Made by a program: the position numbers and the translations under genes. 38,907 nt of DNA, from positions 1 through 38,907 of the forward strand of contig CAMMMX010000024.1 of NCBI GenBank assembly GCA_946498095.1. The letters run 5' to 3'. Positions 14,836 through 23,207 of this stretch are shown here, piece after piece (within the stretch, counting starts at the first letter, position 1; each line of letters begins with the position of its first letter). Under the pieces are notes generated by a model, which saw nothing but the letters and a program-made list of their open reading frames with translations, had not been told where the DNA came from and made no database searches. Source of the stretch: an uncultured Clostridia bacterium. Its GTDB lineage: Bacteria > Bacillota > Clostridia > Oscillospirales > Ruminococcaceae.

Positions 14836-16215
14836 ATGCCGAAAGGAAGCGAATTCATCCTAAGCAAAAATCAGATTGTGCCTTTAACCATTACGGATGT
14901 TACAGCAGAGGGAAATGGCGTCGGAAGATATGAAGGAATGGCAGTTTTCGTTCCCAGGACCGCTGTAGGAGATGTGCTTTTATGCCGGATCGTCCAGGTG
15001 CGGAAAAATTATGCGTATGGGATTATTCATCAGCTGCAGAAGGCTGCGCCGGTACGGGAGCAACCCGATTGTAGGCAGTTTGGTAAATGCGGAGGATGTG
15101 TCTACCGCCATCTTACCTATGCGGAGGAGTTGCGTCTTAAACAGTGCCAGGTTGCCGACTGCTTTTCCCGCTTGGGAGGGTTGACCTGCCCAGTTCTGCC
15201 TGTACTGGGCTGTCAATCTCAGGATGGGTACCGCAATAAAGCGCAAATCCCGTTTGCGATGCAGGATGGTGAAGTGCGGTATGGCTTTTACGCACCCCGA
15301 AGCCATCGTATCATCCCTTCAGACGGGTGTAAATTACATCCGCCTTTCTTTGAGCAAATCTGTGCGCTGGTTACCGCTTACCTGAAAACGCACAACTTGG
15401 AAGCGTATGATGAGATACGTCATCAGGGCTTGTTGCGTCACGTTTACCTGCGCAGGGCGCATTTTACTGCAGAGACGATGGTTTGCTTCGTCGTTACGTG
15501 TGAGGCCAGTACGGAACTTCGGCCCTTAGCAGACAAGCTGATGTCACAGTTCCGTGACATCAAAAGCGTTGTGATGAACATCAATCCGGGCCGAACGAAT
15601 GTTATCTTGGGAAAGCGCTGCATAACGTTGTCGGGTGCGGACACCATTACCGACGTTATGCGGGGCGTGCGCGTACGCATTTCGCCTCTGGCATTCTATC
15701 AGGTTCATACGCCGCAGGCGGAGCGTTTGTACGACGTAGCGGAGGAGTTCGCGCAGCTGTCGGGTAGCGAGGTGTTGCTGGATCTGTACTGCGGTATCGG
15801 AACAATTGGCCTTTCGATGGCGTCAAAGGTTAAACGAATGATTGGCGTAGAGGTAGTGCCCCAGGCAGTGCAGGACGCGCAGGAGAACGCGCGCTTGAAT
15901 GGTATCAGTAACGCTACTTTCTTTTGTGCTACCGCGGGGGAGGCCGCTATGAAATTTGCACAGCAAGGTATCCATCCCGATGTGGTCATTCTTGATCCCC
16001 CTCGTAAGGGCTGCGAACAGGCGGTGCTCGATGCGATCGTGCGGATGGATCCTCGCCGCGTCGTCTACGTCTCCTGCAATCCGGCGACGGCAGCACGCGA
16101 CTGTGCAACGCTTGCCAAGGCTGGGTATGTTACGCAATGTGTCCAACCAGTGGATCTGTTCCCCAGGACGGGCCATGTGGAGTGCGTGGTGAAGCTGTCA
16201 CGGGTGGCGGAATAA
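14836..16215 (+). CDS. rlmD: 23S rRNA (uracil-5)-methyltransferase, RlmD/RumA family
   Basis: A 459-residue SAM-dependent enzyme making 5-methyluridine in 23S rRNA. The N-terminal TRAM domain (about 8-66) includes VTAEGNGVGRYEGMAVFVP. An iron-sulfur cluster site is visible as C79, C85, C88 in CRQFGKCGGC, with C167 as the likely fourth ligand. The SAM-binding LLDLYCGIGTIGLSMA and the catalytic DPPRKGC and VVYVSCNPATAARD follow. In Gram-positives one RlmCD-like enzyme can modify two sites, so the position is not certain. The ATG at 14836 is chosen since GGAAAGG precedes it and the TRAM domain starts there; the frame is open about 30 codons further upstream. Confidence 0.93.
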   Translation: MPKGSEFILSKNQIVPLTITDVTAEGNGVGRYEGMAVFVPRTAVGDVLLCRIVQVRKNYAYGIIHQLQKAAPVREQPDCRQFGKCGGCVYRHLTYAEELRLKQCQVADCFSRLGGLTCPVLPVLGCQSQDGYRNKAQIPFAMQDGEVRYGFYAPRSHRIIPSDGCKLHPPFFEQICALVTAYLKTHNLEAYDEIRHQGLLRHVYLRRAHFTAETMVCFVVTCEASTELRPLADKLMSQFRDIKSVVMNINPGRTNVILGKRCITLSGADTITDVMRGVRVRISPLAFYQVHTPQAERLYDVAEEFAQLSGSEVLLDLYCGIGTIGLSMASKVKRMIGVEVVPQAVQDAQENARLNGISNATFFCATAGEAAMKFAQQGIHPDVVILDPPRKGCEQAVLDAIVRMDPRRVVYVSCNPATAARDCATLAKAGYVTQCVQPVDLFPRTGHVECVVKLSRVAE

Positions 16216-16226
16216 GGAGGGGAAGC

Positions 16227-16817
16227 ATGGCCAAAAAAGCGTTCAGCGATGTGATGCGGGAGAGTGAAGCAGAAAGGCTAGGAAGGCTGTATCCGATCAT
16301 TCTTGCGGAATACACCCCGGATTATGTACAAGCCTATCAACAGGAAAAAGATTTTTTGTTGTCTGTGTTCGGCGACGCGGTCTTGCGCATCAGCCATATT
16401 GGCAGTACGGCGGTGCTAGGACTGATTGCCAAACCTACCATAGACATTTTGCTTGAAATTCAAACGAATACGGATTTAACGGATATCACCAAACGGTTGA
16501 CGCATGCCGGTTACATTGTCAACAGACCACCCATGGATATCATTACCTACATAAAAGGCTATGGTGAAAACGGTTTTGAAGGGCAAGTATATCACATCCA
16601 TGTACGAGAGTTTGCGGATCATGGTGAATTGTATTTCAGAGACTATTTGCTTGCGCATCCAGGCATCGCAAAAGAATACGGGGCGCTCAAGCAAAAGTTA
16701 CAGCACATGTTTGCACATGACAGGGATGGCTATACTGAGGCCAAAGGGGACTTCGTCAGCCGTATCACGGCATTGGCGAGGGAAGAGTTCAAGGATAAAT
16801 ACAACAGGAAGCTTTAA
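16227..16817 (+). CDS. GrpB family protein (UPF0157), nucleotidyltransferase fold
   Basis: A 196-residue protein with the family signature RISHIGSTAVLGLIAKPTID at about residues 50-69, which resembles the active-site region of minimal nucleotidyltransferases; the next stretch ILLEIQTNTDL and a late YHIHV-containing segment also fit. Biochemical function of the family is unknown; relatives are sometimes fused to CoaE dephospho-CoA kinase. AAGGAGG lies seven bases before the ATG, and the gene follows the methyltransferase stop by eleven bases, so the two are probably cotranscribed. No membrane segment. Confidence 0.88.
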   Translation: MAKKAFSDVMRESEAERLGRLYPIILAEYTPDYVQAYQQEKDFLLSVFGDAVLRISHIGSTAVLGLIAKPTIDILLEIQTNTDLTDITKRLTHAGYIVNRPPMDIITYIKGYGENGFEGQVYHIHVREFADHGELYFRDYLLAHPGIAKEYGALKQKLQHMFAHDRDGYTEAKGDFVSRITALAREEFKDKYNRKL

Positions 16818-17079
16818 GCATCCGATTGGCTGGTAGCTGTCCGAATACGAAGCGATACGGCTCGACCGTCTAGTCGACAGTTGATGATCTGAAAGACGCA
16901 GTTTTGTTACGATGAAGTAGGCTGTCCAGCCGATTTTATATCTTCTTAAGAAGTGATGTCTTTGTAAGTGCAGACGAATCCGTCTCCATTGTTGTCGACG
17001 GCTTTCATGGTGAACCAACTTACGTGAAAAATAGGCGGGGCACCCCGTCTCCACTCCAGTCTAAGGGGGATTGTAGCAT

Positions 17080-17748
17080 ATGACATATCAGTTACCCGAT
17101 CCAAACAGTGTGTTCCCTTGTCAATATCAAACGATATGTTTTATCAAGAACGTGGTAAAGGCTCCAAACATCCTGATTGGGGACTATACCTACTATGATG
17201 ATCCGGTTGACCCCACCGGTTTTGAAAAAAACAATATTCTGTTCAACTGGCCGGAATTTGGCGATCGATTGATTATCGGTAAATTTTGCTCCATCGCCAG
17301 CGGGACGCAGTTCATCATGGGCCCGGCCAACCATCGCATCAGCAGCGTGACGACCTATCCATTCAACGTCTTCGGCGGAGATTGGGAGGACCATACACCG
17401 CCACATCTGTCTCAGCTTCCCTTTAAAGGGGACATGGTCATCGGCAACGATGTATGGATAGGCCGGGAAGCCGTTATCATGCCTGGCGTGACGATTGGAG
17501 ACGGCGCTATTATCGCGGCGCGGTCGGTGGTAGCAAGGGATGTGGAGCCGTATTGCGTTGCCGGTGGCAATCCCATGCGCGTCATTAAAAAGCGGTTTGA
17601 TGATGAAATGATTGGGCTTTTACAACAGCTGAAATGGTGGGACTTCGAGCCAGAAGGGCTGCTACAAATCCTTCCGCTTTTATGCGATCCGGATCTGGAT
17701 AAGGTCAAACGGGAATTCAGAAAGCTACTGTCGTCGCAATGGGGATGA
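17080..17748 (+). CDS. Vat-type (xenobiotic) acetyltransferase, left-handed beta-helix
   Basis: A 222-residue acetyl-CoA-dependent O-acetyltransferase of the hexapeptide-repeat class. The central IIGKFCSIASGTQFIMGPANHR (about 65-86, with the catalytic-type histidine in ANHR), then TTYPFNVFGGDWE (about 91-103) and GNDVWIGREAVIMPGVTIGDGAIIAARSVV form the beta-helix coils. These stretches agree closely, from memory, with streptogramin A acetyltransferases VatD/VatA and the related CatB chloramphenicol enzymes, which are trimers and cytoplasmic. The substrate is not proven. AAGGGGG precedes the ATG. The next gene, 48 bases on, encodes an APH(3')-like kinase, so the pair looks like a small resistance or metabolite-modifying unit. 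Confidence 0.85.
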   Translation: MTYQLPDPNSVFPCQYQTICFIKNVVKAPNILIGDYTYYDDPVDPTGFEKNNILFNWPEFGDRLIIGKFCSIASGTQFIMGPANHRISSVTTYPFNVFGGDWEDHTPPHLSQLPFKGDMVIGNDVWIGREAVIMPGVTIGDGAIIAARSVVARDVEPYCVAGGNPMRVIKKRFDDEMIGLLQQLKWWDFEPEGLLQILPLLCDPDLDKVKREFRKLLSSQWG

Positions 17749-17796
17749 TGGGCAGTACATCCCGTTTCGTGCCATGTTATGCAGGGAGATGATGCT

Positions 17797-18555
17797 ATGT
17801 ACCCACCAGAAATCGCATGTTTCGTCGGGGCTCGGGAACCCGTGCGCGATAGCGTCGGATGTTCCTCAGCAGAGGTACTCATTTACGAGGATTGTGTGTT
17901 GAAAATAGAGAGGGACAGCGAGGAATCGAGCAATGAACGGTGTATGACGCGATGGCTGCATGGACGTCTTCCGGTTCCGCAGGTGCTGGCCAGTTGCTGT
18001 GTGGAAGGAAACAGTTATCTGCTGACTTCGCGTCTGCAGGGCAAAATGGCATATGAGGCTCCATACATCCATGACCCGGATCAACTCGTACAGCTGTTGG
18101 CGCAAGCGTTGCAGATGGTATGGCGTGTCGATCCGTCGGGCGCTCCCGCAGGGCTGACGTTGGACGAGAAGCTGCATTTAGCACAGGTACGTATTGATGC
18201 TGATATCATCGACTTGGAAGCCTGCGATCCCGACACTTTTGGCCCGGACGGTTTTTCCAATCCGCAGGCTTTGCTGAATTACTTGAAGGCCAACCGTCCA
18301 AAAGAAGATCTGGTCTTTACGCATGGGGACTTTTGCCTCCCCAACGTCTTTTTTCGGGGCGGGCAAGTCGAGGGAATAATTGATTTCGGGCGTTGTGGTG
18401 TTTCCGATCGGTGGCAGGATATCTCTCTGTGCATGCGTTCGCTTGCGTATAATCTTGGGACCGACAGGTACAACGAGGCGTTGCTTGATGCGCTGGGGCT
18501 TTGGCCCGACGAGGAGAAAAGACGTTATTACCTACTATTGGACGAACTGTTTTAG
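17797..18555 (+). CDS. aminoglycoside 3'-phosphotransferase-like kinase, APH(3') family
   Basis: A 252-residue kinase-fold protein close in length to APH(3') enzymes. Visible are the nucleotide-binding strand with LKIERD (K36), the catalytic loop FTHGDFCLPN (H176, D178, N183), the metal-binding DFGRCGVSDRWQDI (D196), and the ending YYLLLDELF usual for the family. It would phosphorylate the 3'-hydroxyl of kanamycin-type aminoglycosides with ATP; a different natural substrate is possible. The ATG at 17797 has AGGGAG eight bases upstream, whereas an in-frame ATG at 17779 has none. No insertion sequence or integron flanks it, and base composition looks like its neighbours, so it may be intrinsic. 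Confidence 0.85.
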   Translation: MYPPEIACFVGAREPVRDSVGCSSAEVLIYEDCVLKIERDSEESSNERCMTRWLHGRLPVPQVLASCCVEGNSYLLTSRLQGKMAYEAPYIHDPDQLVQLLAQALQMVWRVDPSGAPAGLTLDEKLHLAQVRIDADIIDLEACDPDTFGPDGFSNPQALLNYLKANRPKEDLVFTHGDFCLPNVFFRGGQVEGIIDFGRCGVSDRWQDISLCMRSLAYNLGTDRYNEALLDALGLWPDEEKRRYYLLLDELF

Positions 18556-18665
18556 TGGTAGAGGGAAATAATCGTCTGTCTTTGCTTTCACATGATTGAG
18601 GGTGAGAATTGGACAAGCTGTGACGCATGATCATTTCAAAATGAAAATACGATGGAGGAATACAT

Positions 18666-19697
18666 ATGTCGATGAAGTTCAATAAAGAATTACCCCTGCC
18701 CGCCGATCTGAAGGCGCAGTATCCGCTTTCAGAGGCGCTTATACAGCGCAAGAAAATACGTGATGCGGAAATCCGGGACATCTTTACTGGAAAATCGGAT
18801 CGTTTTATCGTGCTGGTGGGCCCCTGCTCTGCGGACAATGAGGATGCGGTTTGCGAATACGTCGGACGCCTGGCCCGTTTGAATGAGAAGGTGTCGGAAC
18901 GGCTGATGCTTATTCCGCGGATTTATACCAACAAGCCGCGTACGACCGGTGAGGGGTATAAAGGAATGCTTCACCAGCCCCAGCCCGATAAGGCGCCGGA
19001 TTTGCTGGGAGGGATGATTGCTATCCGAAAAATGCATATCCGCGCGATGCAGGAAAGCGGCTTAACTGCGGCAGATGAGATGCTTTATCCTGAGAACCGT
19101 AGCTATCTTGACGATCTGCTGTCTTATGAAGCGATTGGAGCGCGATCGGTGGAAAACCAGCAGCATCGTTTGACGGCCAGCGGGATGGATATCCCCGTGG
19201 GGATGAAAAATCCCACGAGCGGAGACTTTTCTGTCATGCTCAATTCAGTTATCGCTGCGCAACATTCACATAATTTTATTTACCGCGGCTGTGACGTCAC
19301 AACGAGCGGGAACGAATTGGCGCATGTCATCCTGCGCGGCGGCGTAGACAAGTACGGCTCCTGTATTCCCAACTACCATTATGAGGACTTGTCGCGTCTG
19401 CTGGAGATGTATAACAAGCTCGACCTAAAAAATCCCGCCGCAATTATTGATGCCAACCATTCTAATTCGAACAAAAGATTTCGAGAACAGATCCGTATTG
19501 TCAGCGAGGTGCTGCATAGCCGTAATTACAATCTGGATCTCAAGAAGCTGATAAAAGGTGTGATGATTGAGAGCTATTTGGAGGAGGGTAGCCAGCCTAT
19601 CAGCGACGCATGCGTATATGGCAAATCGATTACAGACCCTTGCCTTGGATGGGCGGATACAGAAGCGCTCATATATAAAATAGCGGATAATTGCTGA
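18666..19697 (+). CDS. aroF: 3-deoxy-7-phosphoheptulonate synthase (DAHP synthase), class I
   Basis: A 343-residue enzyme of the E. coli AroF/AroG/AroH type. It condenses phosphoenolpyruvate and erythrose 4-phosphate in the first step of the shikimate pathway. Motifs: VLVGPCSADN (49-58, PEP lysine region and metal cysteine), PRIYTNKPRTTGEGYKG (about 83-99), GARSVENQQHR, GMKNPTSGDF, and DANHSNSNKRFREQ (metal histidine), ending with the metal-binding SITDPCLGW. GGAGG lies before the ATG. No T-box or tryptophan-type leader was seen in the 110 bases upstream, so control is probably allosteric. The paralogue (F, G or H) cannot be told from sequence alone. Confidence 0.93.
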   Translation: MSMKFNKELPLPADLKAQYPLSEALIQRKKIRDAEIRDIFTGKSDRFIVLVGPCSADNEDAVCEYVGRLARLNEKVSERLMLIPRIYTNKPRTTGEGYKGMLHQPQPDKAPDLLGGMIAIRKMHIRAMQESGLTAADEMLYPENRSYLDDLLSYEAIGARSVENQQHRLTASGMDIPVGMKNPTSGDFSVMLNSVIAAQHSHNFIYRGCDVTTSGNELAHVILRGGVDKYGSCIPNYHYEDLSRLLEMYNKLDLKNPAAIIDANHSNSNKRFREQIRIVSEVLHSRNYNLDLKKLIKGVMIESYLEEGSQPISDACVYGKSITDPCLGWADTEALIYKIADNC

Positions 19698-20347
19698 GTA
19701 CGGAAACGGCTTGAGATGCAGATAGGGTACTGATACAGTATTTGAACGGAATCAAATGATTGTTTCGACTGCCTATCATAGAGTTAGGTATCGATTGGAA
19801 TGTACATGTGGGCGGATAGTCGATGGGCTTGGATGGGGGCATGGATGACGGAGAGCAGAAAGGAAGGGACGATCGACAGGAGATTCGGTTAAAAAGGCGT
19901 CTTTGCAGGATGAAAAAACTGGAACAGCGCTTGACTGGTGGCTACGGTACCCCGGTTTGGAATCCATTTTATGTGGAAGGGCTTGTATGGCTTTTTGTCT
20001 GGTGAAACGCCCATATACTCTAGCCGCACCCGAATAGAAATAGATACACTACAGTAGGAGAAAGTATTAGACGCATACCTGCCCTGTCTATAGGTGTAAC
20101 TGTCCGGTACAGCACGTTATGATCCGGTGCTTTTAACAGAGTTGGGAGAACCTCGGGCGTGGCTGCTGTAAAAAACGTTTTTTTGGTTGTTAATCTGATA
20201 CAGGCTGAGATGAAGCAGCGTTCATCTGCCTTCAAGAGACGGTAGCGGAATATTCCATCGAGGCAGAAATAAAGAGGCAGCCAACCATATCAGCTTGCGG
20301 CAGGTTCCTTTTCCATGCATCTGAATGAGGAGAAAGGGAGAATCTAT
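19698..20347. other. 650-base gap without a convincing gene
   Basis: I see no clear promoter, riboswitch or strong terminator. An ORF of 31 codons at 19910-20005 begins MKKLEQRLTGGYG and ends in a tryptophan-rich hydrophobic stretch but lacks a good ribosome binding site. A short AT palindrome AAAAAACGTTTTTTT lies near 20170. The gap may hold decayed sequence. Confidence 0.5.
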
Positions 20348-21013
20348 ATGACGGTAAGGGTAAATGGGATCGATCTGTTTTTTACCCGGTGCGGCAAGGG
20401 ACGCCCGTTCCTTTTGCTGCATGGGAACGGTGAGACGCATGAGATTTTTCGGCCTCTCTTGGATCTTTTAGCGAAAGATTACACGGTTTATGCACCGGAT
20501 AGTCGATGCCACGGTCAGAGTGGATGCGGTACGCTGGGATATCAAGAAATAGCGGATGACATAGTCGGTCTGATACAACATTTTTGCTTACATCGCCCTG
20601 TCTTGTGTGGCTTCAGCGATGGGGGGATCGTCGGTTTGCTTATTGCAGCACAGCACCCACAGCTTCTATCGGGCTTGATTGCCTGCGGCGCGAATCTGAA
20701 TCCGAATGGGTTGAAGGCGCGTTGGCGAATGCTTTTTCGGATGGCTTATACGCTTAACCGGGACGAAAAGCTGCGTTTGATGCTGTGTCAGCCTCAGATC
20801 TCCCATGAGATGCTGGAACAGATCAAGATACCCTCACTCATTGTAGCTGGCAGCCGGGATATGATACGCACTTCCCATACGAAAGGGATTGCTTCGGCAA
20901 TCCCGTCGGCCAACCTTCGTATCCTGCCCGGAGAGTGTCACGGCAGCTATATCGTCGACTCCGCGAAGATATATGACGTAATACTCCCCTTTTTGAAAGA
21001 ACATGGGCTGTAA
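20348..21013 (+). CDS. alpha/beta-fold hydrolase
   Basis: A 221-residue hydrolase with the canonical order of elements: oxyanion HGNGE (25-29), the nucleophile elbow GFSDG (S90 in CGFSDGGIVG), a late acid in VAGSRDMI, and the catalytic histidine in PGECHGSY near the end. The cap is short. The family covers esterases, lipases, thioesterases and haloperoxidase-like proteins; the substrate cannot be read. The start is placed at MTVRVNGIDLFF because AGGAGAAAGGGAG precedes it. No signal peptide, so cytoplasmic. Neighbours, an aromatic-pathway gene and an amidohydrolase, do not define a role. Confidence 0.88.
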   Translation: MTVRVNGIDLFFTRCGKGRPFLLLHGNGETHEIFRPLLDLLAKDYTVYAPDSRCHGQSGCGTLGYQEIADDIVGLIQHFCLHRPVLCGFSDGGIVGLLIAAQHPQLLSGLIACGANLNPNGLKARWRMLFRMAYTLNRDEKLRLMLCQPQISHEMLEQIKIPSLIVAGSRDMIRTSHTKGIASAIPSANLRILPGECHGSYIVDSAKIYDVILPFLKEHGL

Positions 21014-21031
21014 CGGATTGGGGATGTTTAC

Positions 21032-21184
21032 ATGGCCGAAAGATTGTCGGAACATATTTGTAGAGAGAAAGGGTATCATAAAAATGAAAATGAATTGCGT
21101 CCGCTCACGCAGGAGAGCAACTTGGATGTACGAAACCTGCATGTCCATGCGATACAGAACGATTATATAAAACGGCGATGAAGG
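21032..21184 (+). CDS. possible small hypothetical protein
   Basis: A 50-codon ORF beginning MAERLSEHICREKGYHKN and ending NDYIKRR. GGGGATG lies just before the ATG, and the composition is charged and protein-like rather than random hydrophobic. It sits in the 306-base gap between the hydrolase and the amidohydrolase; the rest of that gap holds only the strong GAGGAGG site of the next gene. No family is recognised. It may be real, a relic, or chance. Confidence 0.28.
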
Positions 21185-21319
21185 CATGTCAGCGCTAGAA
21201 GAATGTTCCTGTGACCTCCCGTTTGGACTAGAACGCTGTCGGTTTGGCTCTGGCGGGATTCTTTGCGGAAAGCAGGATACTGGCGCTAAGCGACTGATTC
21301 GGATGAGGAGGTAATGTGA

Positions 21320-22936
21320 ATGGGGAAGGGACAGCCAAGCTCTATCCTGTTTTACGGTGGAGATATTGTAACAATGGAGCGTCCGGATGATGATGCGGAG
21401 GCAGTGCTGATACAGGACGGAGTGATCCAGAAAGTGGGTACGAGAGATGAGGTCTTTGCGCTGCGTCGCTCGGATACTGAGATGCGGGACTTGCAAGGAA
21501 AAGCGCTGCTGCCGTCGTTCATTGACCCGCACAGCCACCTGACGCAATATGCTTTGACCTTTGGCATGGTATCGCTGGAGAATGCACAAAGCTTTGAGGA
21601 CATTGCCATCCGCCTGCGTACCTTTCAACGGGAACGACAGATCAAGGACGGCGCTTGGATTTGTGGGTATGGCTATGACCATCATTTGCTTGTCGAGCGC
21701 CGGCATCCGGACAAGCACCTTTTGGATCATGCATTCCCTGATAATCCTGTGATCATTTCTCATGCTTCGGGCCATATGGGGGTGTTGAACTCGCTGGCTT
21801 TGCATAGCTCTGGAATTACCAGGGATACCCCTGTTCCGGAAGGCGGCGTGATCGGCCGTGAAACGGATGGATATGAGCCGAACGGTTACCTGGAGGAAAC
21901 GGCGTTTACATCGCTTCCTCAGAGGGCAGCGCCATCCCGGGAAAGCCTGTACGTGCAGATGGAACAAGCGCAGGAGAATTATCTTCAGTATGGAATTACC
22001 ACGGTACAGGATGGACTGACGAGGGAATCCGAATGGTCGCTGCTGAAAAAGATGTCCGAAGATGAAAGGTTATCAGTCGATGTTGTTAGCTATGTCGATT
22101 TAAAGCAATGTAAGTCACTAGCTGACCGTTTTTACCCGCAATACTGCGCATACAAAAATCATTTGCGGATGGGTGGGTATAAAATATTTCTTGACGGTTC
22201 CCCGCAAGGGCGTACGGCATGGTTGACCAGGCCATATGAGAATGCAGTTGACGGTTATAGCGGGTATCCGATTTACCCCGATGAAACCGTATTCGATTTG
22301 ATGAAAACGGCTGTGCAGGATGGGATCCAGGTTCTTGTGCATTGCAACGGGGACGCAGCAGCACAGCAGATGCTGGACGCCTATGGACGGGTTTTAAACG
22401 ATTTCCCAAATGATCACGACGAAATTCGGCCTGTCATGGTTCATGCGCAGTTGCTTCGCCGAGACCAGCTGGCAAGGATGGCCGCACAGTCCGTGATCGC
22501 TTCTTTCTTTGTTGCTCACACCTATTACTGGGGCGATGTGCATCTACAAAATCTTGGTCCAGAGCGGGCGCATGCCATTAGTCCCATTCGTTCAGCCATC
22601 CAAAACGGTATCCTCTATACCTTGCATCAGGATACGCCGGTAATCCGGCCGGACATGATGGAGACCGTCTGGTGTGCATGCAACCGCGTCACAAAGTCGG
22701 GCGTTGTATTAGGAGAGGAAGAGCGTGTCAGCGTTTACGACGCACTCAGAGGCGTGACCTCCAATGCGGCCTATCAGTATTTTGAGGAGGAACAAAAGGG
22801 CAGCATATGTGCAGGGAAAAACGCAGATTTGGTTATTGTGGAACGTAACCCGCTCAAAACGCCGCTTTCAGATTTGCGGAAAATCTCTGTGCTGCAGACG
22901 ATGAAAGACGGTAACGTCTTGTTTTCGCAATTGTAG
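21320..22936 (+). CDS. YtcJ-type amidohydrolase
   Basis: A 538-residue metal-dependent hydrolase of the amidohydrolase superfamily, YtcJ/LAF3 branch. The N-terminal beta-sandwich with LFYGGDIVTME and AVLIQDGVIQKVG leads to FIDPHSHLTQY (metal HxH, about 70-80), the lysine in GGYKIFLDGSPQGRTAW, LVHCNGDAAAQQ, VMVHAQLLRRDQ, and the catalytic aspartate region TLHQDTPV. The C-terminal sandwich strand reads GKNADLVIVERNPL. Relatives include N-substituted formamide deformylase; the substrate is unknown. GAGGAGG lies eight bases before the ATG. It is cytoplasmic and followed by a T-rich, possibly terminating region (about 22965-23035). Confidence 0.9.
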   Translation: MGKGQPSSILFYGGDIVTMERPDDDAEAVLIQDGVIQKVGTRDEVFALRRSDTEMRDLQGKALLPSFIDPHSHLTQYALTFGMVSLENAQSFEDIAIRLRTFQRERQIKDGAWICGYGYDHHLLVERRHPDKHLLDHAFPDNPVIISHASGHMGVLNSLALHSSGITRDTPVPEGGVIGRETDGYEPNGYLEETAFTSLPQRAAPSRESLYVQMEQAQENYLQYGITTVQDGLTRESEWSLLKKMSEDERLSVDVVSYVDLKQCKSLADRFYPQYCAYKNHLRMGGYKIFLDGSPQGRTAWLTRPYENAVDGYSGYPIYPDETVFDLMKTAVQDGIQVLVHCNGDAAAQQMLDAYGRVLNDFPNDHDEIRPVMVHAQLLRRDQLARMAAQSVIASFFVAHTYYWGDVHLQNLGPERAHAISPIRSAIQNGILYTLHQDTPVIRPDMMETVWCACNRVTKSGVVLGEEERVSVYDALRGVTSNAAYQYFEEEQKGSICAGKNADLVIVERNPLKTPLSDLRKISVLQTMKDGNVLFSQL

Positions 22937-23109
22937 ACACCCGCTCCTTTACAAAACATTCCCGGCCGGTTGCCGACCTCCATATCAATATGCCTACGAG
23001 TCGTTCGACGTACCGATCGTCCCGGGGCTTTTCTTTTTTCGGCAGGAAGTATGTGGGTTTGGCAAATTTTTATCAATTTTTCGTTTATATTATATCTATA
23101 TAAAAGAGA

Positions 23110-23138
23110 TTGCAGGCGAAATACAGTTGTGCTATAAT
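23110..23138 (+). promoter_or_regulatory. promoter of the lactate dehydrogenase gene
   Basis: TTGCAG (23110-23115), 17 bases, TATAAT (23133-23138). The leader is about 65 bases and AT-rich. Confidence 0.75.
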
Positions 23139-23207
23139 AAATATGTTAGATATATAATTATAATGGGTTAGAATGCGATTTGACGGAAGAAGGAGAGTGT
23201 CGCGTAT

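Noticed and set aside
16930-17054. minus-strand fragment reading VDNNGDGFVC, like a calcium-loop or NGDG domain
   Set aside because: Only about 20 codons follow the first ATG, and there is no ribosome binding site; the 262-base gap otherwise shows nothing, so chance or a relic is likelier than a gene.
19823-20005. 60-codon plus-strand ORF after aroF
   Set aside because: No ribosome binding site, unusual repetitive start, no recognised family; kept only as a note on the gap.
20101-20180. T-box-like leader before the alpha/beta hydrolase
   Set aside because: The conserved T-box core (GGGTGGNACCGCG) is absent, and the downstream gene is not an amino-acid gene.
20020-20235. 71-codon minus-strand ORF before the alpha/beta hydrolase
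   Set aside because: No ribosome binding site, no recognisable motif, and it runs through an AT palindrome.
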